From Pseudomonadota bacterium (GTDB taxonomy: Bacteria; Pseudomonadota; Gammaproteobacteria; Burkholderiales; Burkholderiaceae_B), in assembly GCA_023440825.1 (NCBI GenBank), contig JAEXRL010000018.1, positions 1 to 64,000 of the forward strand: a DNA stretch of 64,000 bases. The letters are read 5' to 3'. Below the pieces are notes generated by a model. That model was not told the origin of the DNA. It worked only from the letters and a program-made list of their open reading frames with translations, and searched no databases. How positions within the stretch are numbered: position 1 is the stretch's first letter; each line of letters starts with the position of its first letter. Shown one piece after another: positions 51,956 through 60,534 of this stretch. The translations under genes were made by a program, and so were the position numbers.

Positions 51956-52456
51956 ATGTTTGATATCAGCTTTACCGAGCTCATGGTCATTGGCGTGGTG
52001 GCGCTGATTGTTATTGGTCCAGAGCGTTTACCTAAAGTGGCCCGTACTGTGGGCCACTTGCTGGGTCGTGCCCAGCGTTATGTCAACGAAGTAAAAACCG
52101 ATATTCAGCGTGAAATAAATCTGGATGAAGTCAAAGATCTGAAAAAGCAAATGGAAGATGCGGCACAGTCTGTGCGCAGCTCCGTAGAAGACACCACCAG
52201 CAGTCTGCGTGATCCCCTCGCTGAAGCCCGTGATATGCTTAACGATGCCACCCAGTCTGCTGAGCAAGCCTTTAACAGCAGTAAACAGTCCCTGGTTGCC
52301 CAGAGCTCTTCGGATACTCTTGGTAGCGACCTCGAGCCTCGTATTGCCCCGGATACCCCGGACAGCCAGCCGGCCACAGAGGACACGCCCAGCTCCTCTG
52401 GCATTGAGGACAGCAAGAAAACCCCCGCAGTGAATACTGCCACTGATGAGAAGTAA
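51956..52456 (+). CDS. tatB: TatB, twin-arginine translocase receptor subunit
   Basis: 166 aa; MFDISFTELMVIGVVALIVIGPERLP is the family start (here read as helix plus GPERLP), followed by a long amphipathic helix and a Ser/Thr/Pro-rich tail. Forms the signal-peptide receptor with TatC. Confidence 0.94.
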   Translation: MFDISFTELMVIGVVALIVIGPERLPKVARTVGHLLGRAQRYVNEVKTDIQREINLDEVKDLKKQMEDAAQSVRSSVEDTTSSLRDPLAEARDMLNDATQSAEQAFNSSKQSLVAQSSSDTLGSDLEPRIAPDTPDSQPATEDTPSSSGIEDSKKTPAVNTATDEK

Positions 52457-52457
52457 T

Positions 52458-53222
52458 GTGAGTAACGCCGAGCCTCAAGAAGACAGCTTTATCTCGCACC
52501 TGGTCGAATTGCGCACCCGTTTATTGCGGGCAGCAGGGGCGGTGCTAGGGGTGTTTGTCGTTCTATTTATCTACCCAGGTGCCTCAGCCATCTACGATGT
52601 GCTGGCTCAGCCCATGCTGGCGTCCCTGCCAGAGGGCACACGCATGATTGCAACGGGAGTCATTACCCCGTTTATGGTGCCCATGAAAGTCACCTTAATG
52701 GCGTCCTTTGTGCTGGCACTACCTATCGTGTTGTACCAAGCGTGGGCGTTTATTGCGCCTGGCTTGTATTCACACGAAAAAAGCCTGGCCATGCCGCTTA
52801 TTTTGTCTAGTACCTTGCTGTTTTTAGCGGGTATGGCTTTTTGTTACTTCGTAGTGTTTCGTACGGTCTTTCAGTTCATCGCTTCGTTTGCACCCGACTC
52901 TATCACGCCGGCTCCCGATATCGAGGCCTATATTAATTTTGTCATGACCATGTTCATGGCATTTGGCATTACCTTTGAAGTGCCTGTGGCTGTAGTTTTG
53001 CTGGTTAAAACGGGCATAGTGGACGTAGCCAAATTACGCGAAATACGCGGTTATGTCATTGTGGGCGCCTTTATTATTGCTGCCATCGTGACGCCGCCCG
53101 ACGTGATCAGTCAGTTTTTGCTGGCCTTGCCACTGTGCTTACTGTATGAGCTCGGTATTTTGGCGGCTAAGCTGGTGAAAAAACGCGATCGGCAGTCTGA
53201 TAGTCGTGATGTGAGCGTGTAA
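52458..53222 (+). CDS. tatC: TatC, twin-arginine translocase
   Basis: 254 aa from a GTG at 52458 with GAGAAG upstream; an ATG at 52446 would overlap tatB by 11 bp and is the alternative. Six membrane helices; the family motifs FISHLVELRTRLLRA and FVLALPIVLYQAWAFIAPGLY are present. Binds the twin-arginine signal. The terminator for this run lies inside the end of the convergent protease gene. Confidence 0.95.
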   Translation: MSNAEPQEDSFISHLVELRTRLLRAAGAVLGVFVVLFIYPGASAIYDVLAQPMLASLPEGTRMIATGVITPFMVPMKVTLMASFVLALPIVLYQAWAFIAPGLYSHEKSLAMPLILSSTLLFLAGMAFCYFVVFRTVFQFIASFAPDSITPAPDIEAYINFVMTMFMAFGITFEVPVAVVLLVKTGIVDVAKLREIRGYVIVGAFIIAAIVTPPDVISQFLLALPLCLLYELGILAAKLVKKRDRQSDSRDVSV

Positions 53223-53234
53223 GCTCAATGGGTA

Positions 53235-54356
53235 TTAGCTGCTAGCCGGTCGCTGTCCGACTAGCAGCTTAATATTTTTGTACTGCCCCTGGCGCCATAC
53301 TTTGATCTGTACGGTTTGTCCCGCTTTCAGGCTGGCAATGTGTTGCAGCAACCCTAAAGCATCTGTCACGGCATGTTCGTCAATCGTCAGCACAATATCT
53401 CCGACTTGTAGCCCGGCCTGAGTGGCAGGGCTATCGGGCAGCACAGCTGCTACGATGGCGCCTTGCGTGTGGGCAGGCAATGAAAAGGCCTGCATCAGAT
53501 CCGCGCTCAGGTCTTGTGGCTCTATGCCCCACCAGCCACGGCTTACGGTCCCGGTGTTAATGAGCTCATGCATGATTTCCAGAGCCATGCTGGCTGGTAT
53601 GGCGAAGCCTATGCCTAAGGAACCGCCTCCTTCTGAGTACATAGCGGTGTTGATGCCTACCAGGCGCCCAAGCGAATCCACCAAGGCACCACCTGAGTTT
53701 CCTGGGTTAATCGCTGCGTCGGTCTGTATGTAATTTTCATACAGACTCACGCCCAAGTGCGTGCGCCCTAATGCAGAGACTATGCCTTGCGTGGTGGCTT
53801 GCCCAACCCCAAAGGGGTTGCCGATCGCCAAGACGATATCACCCACGTGCAAGTTCGCGGCATTCAATGGCATAAGGGGCAGATCTTTCAGCGAAATGTG
53901 TAACACGGCTAAGTCACTGTCGGGGTCAGTGCCCGTAATCTGGGCAAGGGCAGTGCGACCATCTGCCAAGGCGACTTCTATGTGTTCAGCCCCAGCCAGC
54001 ACATGATTATTGGTTAAGATATAACCGTCCTGATGCACAATAACCCCCGATCCTAAAGGGGTGCTGGTGGGTAAATCGTGCTGCTTAGACGACTCTGCTG
54101 CTTGGGTGCGCGGTGAGCGGCCAGTTTGTTGAGGGGTGGGTCGGGTGTAAATATTCACCACAGCCGGAGCCGCCAGCTGTACCGCCTTGGCATAGGATGC
54201 CAATAAGGCGGGCGCGGGCTCCTGGGCAGGCGCTTGTAGGATTAAAGGTGGGGGCGGGGTGCTCGTTACCCACTCTGGTTTCAAGGTAGAAACCGTAAAC
54301 CATATTGCTAGACAGACGGTGACCGTCTGCGTAAACAGTAGCCACAAATTACGCAT
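53235..54356 (-). CDS. DegS/HtrA-like membrane-anchored serine protease
   Basis: 373 aa. One N-terminal membrane anchor (about 5-25), a trypsin-like domain with His in ILTNNHVLAGA, Asp in DPDSDLAVLHI and Ser in NPGNSGGALVDS, then a single PDZ domain (about 270-360). One PDZ plus an anchor matches DegS rather than the two-PDZ DegP/DegQ, so it may sense misfolded outer-membrane proteins in an RseA/sigma-E type pathway. No rse genes are adjacent. Divergent from the nif3-like gene. Confidence 0.9.
   Translation of the reverse strand: MRNLWLLFTQTVTVCLAIWFTVSTLKPEWVTSTPPPPLILQAPAQEPAPALLASYAKAVQLAAPAVVNIYTRPTPQQTGRSPRTQAAESSKQHDLPTSTPLGSGVIVHQDGYILTNNHVLAGAEHIEVALADGRTALAQITGTDPDSDLAVLHISLKDLPLMPLNAANLHVGDIVLAIGNPFGVGQATTQGIVSALGRTHLGVSLYENYIQTDAAINPGNSGGALVDSLGRLVGINTAMYSEGGGSLGIGFAIPASMALEIMHELINTGTVSRGWWGIEPQDLSADLMQAFSLPAHTQGAIVAAVLPDSPATQAGLQVGDIVLTIDEHAVTDALGLLQHIASLKAGQTVQIKVWRQGQYKNIKLLVGQRPASS
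53237..53280 (+). terminator. Terminator of the tat run inside the protease 3' end
   Basis: AGCTGCTAG (53237-53245) and CTAGCAGCT (53261-53269) form a perfect 9-bp stem, extended by CCGG/CCG, followed by TAATATTTTT on the plus strand. The whole hairpin lies in the last codons of the convergent protease gene. Confidence 0.75.
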
Positions 54357-54380
54357 ATTATTTCTATGAAAAGGAATTCA

Positions 54381-55157
54381 ATGACACAGCTTACTCAAAC
54401 CGAGCTCCTGCACTGGTTGGACTCCACATTGGAGGCCTCTACATTCAAAGATTACTGTCCTAACGGCTTGCAACTAGAGGGTAAGTCGAGCATTCGTCGT
54501 ATTGTTACAGGCGTCACAGCATCTTATGCATTATTGCAAGCAGCGGTGGAGCGCCAAGCCGATGCAGTGCTGGTTCATCACGGCTGGTTCTGGAAAAATG
54601 AAGATCCATGTATACGCGGCCCTAAAAAAGAGCGAATTGCTTTAGCTTTGCAGCATCAGCTTAACCTATATGCCTACCATTTGCCTCTGGATGCACACCC
54701 TGTTTTAGGAAATAATGCACAGTTAGCCGTGGAGCTGGACCTAGAGCCAGAGCGCGATGCTCAGGGACGGCCCCTGACCTGTGGGCCTGACGGGCTAATC
54801 TGGCTAGGGCGCCCGAAACAGGAGATGAATTTGGGTGCATTAACGCAGCATGTGCAGTCCCGCTTACATCGTAAGCCCTTGGCAATAGGTCAGAGCGATC
54901 AAGGAATAGAGCGTGTAGCCTGGTGTACTGGTGGGGCTCAAGGGTTTGCAGAGGCTGCGATTGCCGCCGGTGCGGACGTGTATATTACTGGCGAGGCGTC
55001 TGAGCAAAACTACCATATTGCTCAAGAGCATCAGCGTGGCTTTATTGCTGCTGGACACCATGCTACAGAACGTTATGGCGTGCGTGCTTTAGGGCAGGCT
55101 ATCGCCGAGCAGTTTGGGGTTGAAGTCGAATTTATTGACTTGGATAACCCGATTTAA
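54381..55157 (+). CDS. Nif3-like dinuclear metal-centre protein (YbgI type)
   Basis: 258 aa from the ATG at 54381, preceded by AAGGA; an ATG at 54366 is the alternative. Metal ligands of the family occur in VLVHHGWFWKNED and near the C-terminus in GHHATERYGVRALGQ. The hexameric proteins are GTP cyclohydrolase I type 2-like by fold, with no settled function. The last 4 bp overlap the convergent LysR gene. Confidence 0.9.
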   Translation: MTQLTQTELLHWLDSTLEASTFKDYCPNGLQLEGKSSIRRIVTGVTASYALLQAAVERQADAVLVHHGWFWKNEDPCIRGPKKERIALALQHQLNLYAYHLPLDAHPVLGNNAQLAVELDLEPERDAQGRPLTCGPDGLIWLGRPKQEMNLGALTQHVQSRLHRKPLAIGQSDQGIERVAWCTGGAQGFAEAAIAAGADVYITGEASEQNYHIAQEHQRGFIAAGHHATERYGVRALGQAIAEQFGVEVEFIDLDNPI

Positions 55158-56086
55158 GTCGTTGAGCGAATACAAGAGGCGAAATAATGCTGTGTGTGGC
55201 CAGCGAGCATTTGGTACATGGCTTGGGCCGCCGAGCTCATGGGTAAATGGCGGCGGGCCACCACACCCAGTGGTCTTTCTATGGGTTCAGCCAGGGTTAA
55301 CTGATGTAGGCGCGGGTCGCGTAGCAGGCTGACAGCCGCTTCAGGCAGGGCGCTTACGCCTTGCCCAGCGCTTACCAAAGCCCCGATGGTGGCTACATAC
55401 TCCAGCTCGTAGGCGGGCGCAAATTTATGCCCCTTGCTCCATAAGTAGGCATCAATATATTGACGCACGCTGGCTCCCGCTGTCATGGAAATATGGGGAT
55501 AATCCAAGCTGTCCTCCAGTCGTACGGGTGTAGTCTGTACAGCTAGGGGATGATCGTGGGTACACAGCAACACGAACTGGTCAGTGGCCAATTGTATATA
55601 GCGCAAATCTTCTTGCTGCGGATTGGCGGCGGTTAGGGCAAAGTCGACTTTGCCTTGGCGTACCAGTTCAAAGGCTTCACCCGAGAGCGTGTCCAGCAAA
55701 GATAGCCTGACGGCGGGGTAACGTTGCGCAAACTCTGCAAACAAGACGGGTACGACAGAAGCCGCTAGCGAGGGTAAGGCGGCAACAGTAATGGTTCCGC
55801 TATTGAGCTGTACCGTATCGTTAACGGCGTGCCAGGCGCGTTGCGTGCTACTGAGTAGTTCCTGGGCATGGTGTAAAAAAACATGTCCAGCATCGGTGAG
55901 CTCGACGGCGCGCGTACTGCGTTCAAACAGGCGTGCTCCCAATTGCTTTTCTACTCGGGCAATCAGAGCCGATAAGGCTGATTGGGATAAGTGCATGCGC
56001 AAGGCCGCTTGGCCAAAATTACGGGTTTGGCTTAAAGCCAGTATGGCACGTAAATCGCGAGTAGACAGATTCGGTTCAAAGCTCAT
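55154..56086 (-). CDS. LysR family transcriptional regulator
   Basis: 310 aa from the ATG at 56084-56086. The HTH (LSTRDLRAILALSQTRNFGQAALRMHLSQSALS read in parts; AALRMHLSQSALS is the recognition region) and a LysR substrate domain (about 95-300) are standard. The Bug receptor gene lies 50 bp upstream on the same strand, so it may be a local regulator of that gene or cotranscribed with it. The effector is unknown. Confidence 0.92.
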   Translation of the reverse strand: MSFEPNLSTRDLRAILALSQTRNFGQAALRMHLSQSALSALIARVEKQLGARLFERSTRAVELTDAGHVFLHHAQELLSSTQRAWHAVNDTVQLNSGTITVAALPSLAASVVPVLFAEFAQRYPAVRLSLLDTLSGEAFELVRQGKVDFALTAANPQQEDLRYIQLATDQFVLLCTHDHPLAVQTTPVRLEDSLDYPHISMTAGASVRQYIDAYLWSKGHKFAPAYELEYVATIGALVSAGQGVSALPEAAVSLLRDPRLHQLTLAEPIERPLGVVARRHLPMSSAAQAMYQMLAGHTQHYFASCIRSTT

Positions 56087-56136
56087 GAGCAGCGCAGCGG
56101 CAGGCTCAACTGAGTCTGCCGCGAGAGGATAAACGC

Positions 56137-57144
56137 TTATTCTACTTTGATGTCGTTTTCCTTGATCAGTTTTTGCCACTTCTCGAATTCGGATGTAATC
56201 ATGCGCGTGCTTTCTTCAGGCGTGGCATAGGTGGCCAAGGTGCCCTGAGCTAGCATAGACTCTTGCACTGCAGGATTCGAGAGTACGGTCTTTAGGGTGC
56301 TGTTGAGCTTTTCGATGACCTCGGTGGGGGTTCCGGCCGGTGCTGCAATCGCAAACATGGAACTAATCTGCATGTCAGGCATGCCAGCTTCCACCACGGT
56401 GGGTACATCCGGTAAAGACGGTACACGCTCTTGAGTGGTTGTTGCCAGAGCGCGCAGGTCGCCAGACTTCAGCATGCCCAAGGCTGCTGGCACGGTGTCA
56501 ATCATGACATTCACTTGCCCGCCCATTAAGTCGGCCAAAGCTGGGCCGCTACCGCGGTAGGGTACGTGGATGACATCAGCGCCGGTTTGCTGTTTGAACA
56601 TTTCTATCGCCAAGTGCTGTGGCGAGCCTGTGCCAGCCGAGGCGAAACTAATAGCACCAGGCTGTTTTTTACTGAGCTCGGCCAGCTCCAGCACAGTTTG
56701 TGCGGGCACTTGCTTGTTGACGGCAAATACCAGTGGTACGGTGCCGACCACCGATACGTAGTCAAAGCTTTTATCTATGCTAAAGGGCACGATTTCAGGA
56801 GTCAGCGCCGCGTTGATGGTGTGGCTAGTAAACGCGCCCATCAATAGTGTGTAGCCATCGGCGGCTGCTTTGGCAACTTGTCCGGCGCCCAGGCTGCCTC
56901 CGGCACCTGCGCGGTTTTCTACGACAAAGGTTTGACCCAGCGCATCGCCTAGCTCTTTACCTAATACTCGTCCAATCACATCCGTGGCCCCACCTGGTGC
57001 GTAGGGCACGATCAGGCGTATGTTGCGTTTGGGGTAATCGCTCTGTGCGTGTACGGGTAATACTGCACTCATAGAGAGCATGCTCAGGGCGACCAGGCCG
57101 CTTAGCGCTTGGCGGCGGGTCATTTTGTTGACTATGGGTTTCAT
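56137..57144 (-). CDS. Bug/TctC family periplasmic solute-binding protein
   Basis: 335 aa from ATG at 57142-57144. The signal region MTRRQALSGLVALSML contains a twin-arginine pair, followed by HAQ cleavage and the family start YPKRNIRLIVPYAPGG. Such receptors bind carboxylates (citrate, tartrate, nicotinate-like acids). No TctA/TctB permease is adjacent, typical for Burkholderiales orphan Bugs. Divergent from the dehydratase gene; their shared region has a palindrome. Confidence 0.92.
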   Translation of the reverse strand: MKPIVNKMTRRQALSGLVALSMLSMSAVLPVHAQSDYPKRNIRLIVPYAPGGATDVIGRVLGKELGDALGQTFVVENRAGAGGSLGAGQVAKAAADGYTLLMGAFTSHTINAALTPEIVPFSIDKSFDYVSVVGTVPLVFAVNKQVPAQTVLELAELSKKQPGAISFASAGTGSPQHLAIEMFKQQTGADVIHVPYRGSGPALADLMGGQVNVMIDTVPAALGMLKSGDLRALATTTQERVPSLPDVPTVVEAGMPDMQISSMFAIAAPAGTPTEVIEKLNSTLKTVLSNPAVQESMLAQGTLATYATPEESTRMITSEFEKWQKLIKENDIKVE

Positions 57145-57217
57145 GAAATCTCCAGTACTTGATACGTCGAAATTCAGCTTGTGGTGAACAACACTCGACT
57201 GATTCATAAATTGATAA

Positions 57218-57231
57218 TATTATTAATAATA
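57218..57231. promoter_or_regulatory. Palindrome TATTATTAATAATA, operator candidate
   Basis: A perfect 14-bp AT-only palindrome in the 100-bp region between the divergent Bug and dehydratase genes. A GntR regulator gene follows the dehydratase, so it is the likely candidate binder. AT-only palindromes also arise by chance. Confidence 0.35.
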
Positions 57232-57245
57232 CTATTGACGCAAAT

Positions 57246-59021
57246 ATGGTTAACCCTTGTATGACTAAACAGTCCCTTCCTAAGCACGCTATTCATCCCG
57301 AGCAAACGACCCAAGGCATTGCGCAAGGTCTGAGCAATTATGGCGATAGCGGTTTCTCAATGTTTTTGCGCAAAGCGTTTATTAAAGGGGCGGGTTACAC
57401 CGATAATGCTCTGGACAGACCGGTTATAGGCATTATTAATACCGGCAGCGCTTATAACCCTTGCCATGGGAATTTGCCTCAGCTGTTGGAGGCGGTGAAG
57501 CGCGGCGTGTTGATGGCAGGTGGTTTGCCCATGGACTTTCCCACCATTTCTTTGCACGAGAGCTTTTCCCAGCCCACGAGCATGTATTTGCGCAATCTGA
57601 TGTCTATCGACACAGAGGAAATGCTGCGCGCGCAGCCTATGGATGCGGTGGTCCTGATAGGCGGCTGCGATAAAACGGTACCTGCCCAGTTAATGGGAGC
57701 GGCCTCAGCGGGGCTGCCAGCGGTGCAATTGGTCACGGGCTCTATGCTGGCGGGCGCGCATCGCGGCACACGTGTAGGGGCGTGTACAGATTGTCGACGT
57801 TACTGGGCTAGATTCCGAGCTGGAGAAATCGACGCGGAAGAAACAGCCGCTGTGAATGACCAGCTTGTAGCCAGCGTAGGAACCTGTTCAGTAGCCGGTA
57901 CGGCAAGTACCATGGCGTGTTTGGTGGAAGCACTGGGTATGGGCGTACCGGGTAGTGCATCGCCACCAGCCGTGACGGCTGATCGCATGCGGGTTGCGGA
58001 GCGCACTGGACAGACAGCGGTGAATCTGGCGCGTCAAAAAATTGGCATTGATCAAATTTTGACACCGGCCGCTTTTGAAAACGCGATGCGGGTGTTGTTC
58101 GCTATGGGCGGGTCCACGAACGCCATCGTGCATATGGCCGCCATAGCCGGGCGTGCTGGCTACGAGATGGATTTGCGTGCATTAGATGCTATGAGTCGCG
58201 AAACGCCAGTTTTACTGGATTTAAAGCCGTCGGGTGATCACTACATGGAGGACTTCCATGCGGCAGGAGGAATGAGCACCTTATTACGCGAGCTCAAGCC
58301 TTTGCTGAATTTGGAGGCCTTGACGGTGACAGGGCGTAGCTTAGGCGAGGAACTGGAGGACAGCCCGGCTCCATTCCCTCAGTCCGTTGTCAGGCCGTTA
58401 AGCCAGCCCCTTTATGCACAGGGCGGGATTGCGGTGCTGTATGGTAATTTGGCACCAGGTGGAGCCATTATTAAGCAATCGGCGGCCAACCCGGAACTCA
58501 TGGAGCACGAAGGTCGTGCGGTGGTGTTTGAAAGTCCGGAAGATATGGCGGCGCGTATTGATGACCCGGATCTGGACGTGACTGCGGACGATATTTTGGT
58601 ATTGAAAAATATTGGGCCTAAAGCGGCAGCAATGCCCGAAGCCGGCTATTTACCTATCCCGCAAAAACTGGCACGCCAGGGGATAAAAGATATGGTGCGT
58701 ATTTCTGATGGGCGCATGAGTGGCACAGCATTTGGCACAATTGTCTTGCATGTCACACCGGAAGCGGCCTTGGGTGGGCCGTTAGCATGGGTGCAAAATG
58801 GCGATAGAATACGTCTTTCGGTGAGTGAGCGTCGTATAGAATGGCTGATTGATGATGCCGAGCTGGCCGCCCGCCAGGCCAAGCTGCCTATTGTCGAGCC
58901 CACGGCTGAGCGGGGTTATGCCAAGCTGTTCCGACAAACGGTTTTGCAGGCAGACCAAGGTGCAGATTTCGACTTCCTGACCGCTACTAATCGCCGGGGA
59001 GTTATACCAAGGAGTGAATGA
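57246..59021 (+). CDS. IlvD/Edd family dehydratase (sugar-acid or dihydroxyacid type)
   Basis: 591 aa; an ATG at 57261 is an alternative start. Three Fe-S ligand regions are present: NPCHGNL, GGCDKTVPAQ and VGTCSVAGTASTM, with MSGTAFGTIVLHV at the C-terminal domain. The family dehydrates dihydroxyacids or aldonates via an iron-sulphur cluster. The neighbourhood (Bug receptor, GntR regulator) speaks for catabolism of a sugar acid or hydroxyacid, not valine synthesis. Exact substrate unknown. Confidence 0.9.
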   Translation: MVNPCMTKQSLPKHAIHPEQTTQGIAQGLSNYGDSGFSMFLRKAFIKGAGYTDNALDRPVIGIINTGSAYNPCHGNLPQLLEAVKRGVLMAGGLPMDFPTISLHESFSQPTSMYLRNLMSIDTEEMLRAQPMDAVVLIGGCDKTVPAQLMGAASAGLPAVQLVTGSMLAGAHRGTRVGACTDCRRYWARFRAGEIDAEETAAVNDQLVASVGTCSVAGTASTMACLVEALGMGVPGSASPPAVTADRMRVAERTGQTAVNLARQKIGIDQILTPAAFENAMRVLFAMGGSTNAIVHMAAIAGRAGYEMDLRALDAMSRETPVLLDLKPSGDHYMEDFHAAGGMSTLLRELKPLLNLEALTVTGRSLGEELEDSPAPFPQSVVRPLSQPLYAQGGIAVLYGNLAPGGAIIKQSAANPELMEHEGRAVVFESPEDMAARIDDPDLDVTADDILVLKNIGPKAAAMPEAGYLPIPQKLARQGIKDMVRISDGRMSGTAFGTIVLHVTPEAALGGPLAWVQNGDRIRLSVSERRIEWLIDDAELAARQAKLPIVEPTAERGYAKLFRQTVLQADQGADFDFLTATNRRGVIPRSE

Positions 59022-59710
59022 GAATGCCCAATAGTCACACCCCCATGTTCACCCAGCCTAGTCAGAATGGGGCAGAGCATGTGGCCGCTGTATTAGAAGA
59101 GGAGATTGTGCTAGGTTTGCTAGCGCCTCAGGTTCGCCTCATAGAGGACGAGCTCATGGAGCGTTTCCAAGCTAAACGGCATGTGGTGCGTGCAGCGTGT
59201 GACTTATTGGTTAAGGCGGGCTTGCTGGAGCGTAAGCGCCATATTGGTGCCATGGTGCGTGGCTTTAACCGCGAAGAGGTGTTTCAGCTCTACGAGATGC
59301 GCAGGTTGCTAGAAGGCGAAGCCATGCGACTGGTGCCTTTGCCTGCTCAAGCCAAGCTGGTGGAAGGCCTGCGCCAAATACAGGCTGAGCATGATCAGGC
59401 CATAGCAGAGTCTGACGTACGGCGTATTTTCCGCAGCAATCAGGCTTTTCATCGTTTGCTGTTTGAGCATTGCGGTAACCCCTATCTGGCCCAGGCCATC
59501 GAGGACTTTGCCCGTCGTACTCATGCTATCCGCTTTCAAGCTTTGCTGGTACGCAAACAGCAGTTGCAGTCGCAGCAAGAGCATCACGACATGATTGCTT
59601 TGCTCGAAAAAGGGGACCGTGATGCCTTACTGGCCTTGGCCCAGGCGCATTTGCTCCCCTCAAGAGACTACTACCTGCACTCCCAGGATGCCCTGGGAGT
59701 GACGCCCTAG
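59018..59710 (+). CDS. GntR family regulator, FadR/FCD subfamily
   Basis: 230 aa. N-terminal winged HTH (about 20-85, DELMERFQAKRHVVRAACDLL) and a helical FCD ligand domain with metal-binding His/Asp residues (FHRLLFEHCGN, QEHHDMIALLEKGD). FCD regulators usually sense carboxylates. The ATG overlaps the dehydratase stop, so both are one transcript and the regulator probably controls this pair. Confidence 0.9.
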   Translation: MRMPNSHTPMFTQPSQNGAEHVAAVLEEEIVLGLLAPQVRLIEDELMERFQAKRHVVRAACDLLVKAGLLERKRHIGAMVRGFNREEVFQLYEMRRLLEGEAMRLVPLPAQAKLVEGLRQIQAEHDQAIAESDVRRIFRSNQAFHRLLFEHCGNPYLAQAIEDFARRTHAIRFQALLVRKQQLQSQQEHHDMIALLEKGDRDALLALAQAHLLPSRDYYLHSQDALGVTP

Positions 59711-59715
59711 ACGTA

Positions 59716-60534
59716 TTACGGTGTAAATAGCTCGCGCACGTCGGCGGCAGTGGCCAGTGGCATGGCCAAGCCTTCTGCGGCCTGGGCAACCTGGGTAACC
59801 AAGGCTGCATTATCAGGCGCTAAAGAACCGTCTTTTAAATACAGATTGTTTTCAAAGCCAACACGTACATGGCCGCCTAAGGTGGCAGCAGCAGTGGCGC
59901 AGGCATGCTCCTGCGGGCCAAAGGCACACATAGCCCACGGGTAGGCATTATCATGCGCATGCAAGAAAGGGAGTAAATCAGTCGGTGCCGATACTTGTCC
60001 TGCACTGTAGCGACCCAGTACAAACAGCAAGAACCAAGGGGCGTCGTCGATAATGCCGCTAGCACGCAAGCTTTGCCAGGTTTGCACGTCGGCGGTGTCG
60101 TACAAAATAATCTGTGTCATCACTTGCTGCTGCTTAAGCCAGGAAAAAAAGGCTTGCACATCGGCTTGTGGTACATCAGGGCGCACGATTTCACGTAGGC
60201 CTATCGAGACAGCTTCAGGCTCGGAGTCACGAACCACCTGCATTTGGACATGGGGTTGGTACACCTGTGCGGCCTCGGAGGTGATCTGCACCACCAGCTC
60301 TTGGCCTACGGCTTGTCGTACAGCTTGTGTGGCCTCTTTGTAGGTATGTGCATCCAGCAAATGTGATCCATCCGGTTTGCGAATATGCATGTGGATCATG
60401 GCTGCACCGGCGTCCAAACACTGTTTGGCCGTCACGGCCAGCTCGGCCGCCGTTAATGGCACCTGAGGGTGCTGCTCTTTAGTCTTGTAGGCGCCATTGG
60501 GGGCCACGGTAATAATCAAGGCCTTTGAGCTCAT
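59716..60534 (-). CDS. Beta-keto acid cleavage enzyme (BKACE, DUF849)
   Basis: 272 aa. The zinc-binding H-x-H with following Arg (MIHMHIRKPDG, about residues 46-56) marks the family. BKACEs split a 3-keto acid with acetyl-CoA into a CoA ester and acetoacetate. Start overlaps the hydroxyacyl-CoA dehydrogenase stop, so the pair would first oxidise a 3-hydroxy acid and then cleave the keto product, as in carnitine catabolism; the real substrate is unknown. Confidence 0.9.
   Translation of the reverse strand: MSSKALIITVAPNGAYKTKEQHPQVPLTAAELAVTAKQCLDAGAAMIHMHIRKPDGSHLLDAHTYKEATQAVRQAVGQELVVQITSEAAQVYQPHVQMQVVRDSEPEAVSIGLREIVRPDVPQADVQAFFSWLKQQQVMTQIILYDTADVQTWQSLRASGIIDDAPWFLLFVLGRYSAGQVSAPTDLLPFLHAHDNAYPWAMCAFGPQEHACATAAATLGGHVRVGFENNLYLKDGSLAPDNAALVTQVAQAAEGLAMPLATAADVRELFTP

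Noticed and set aside
57235..57240. TTGACG as a -35 box for the dehydratase gene
   Set aside because: Only 6 bp before the start codon, too close for a normal promoter.
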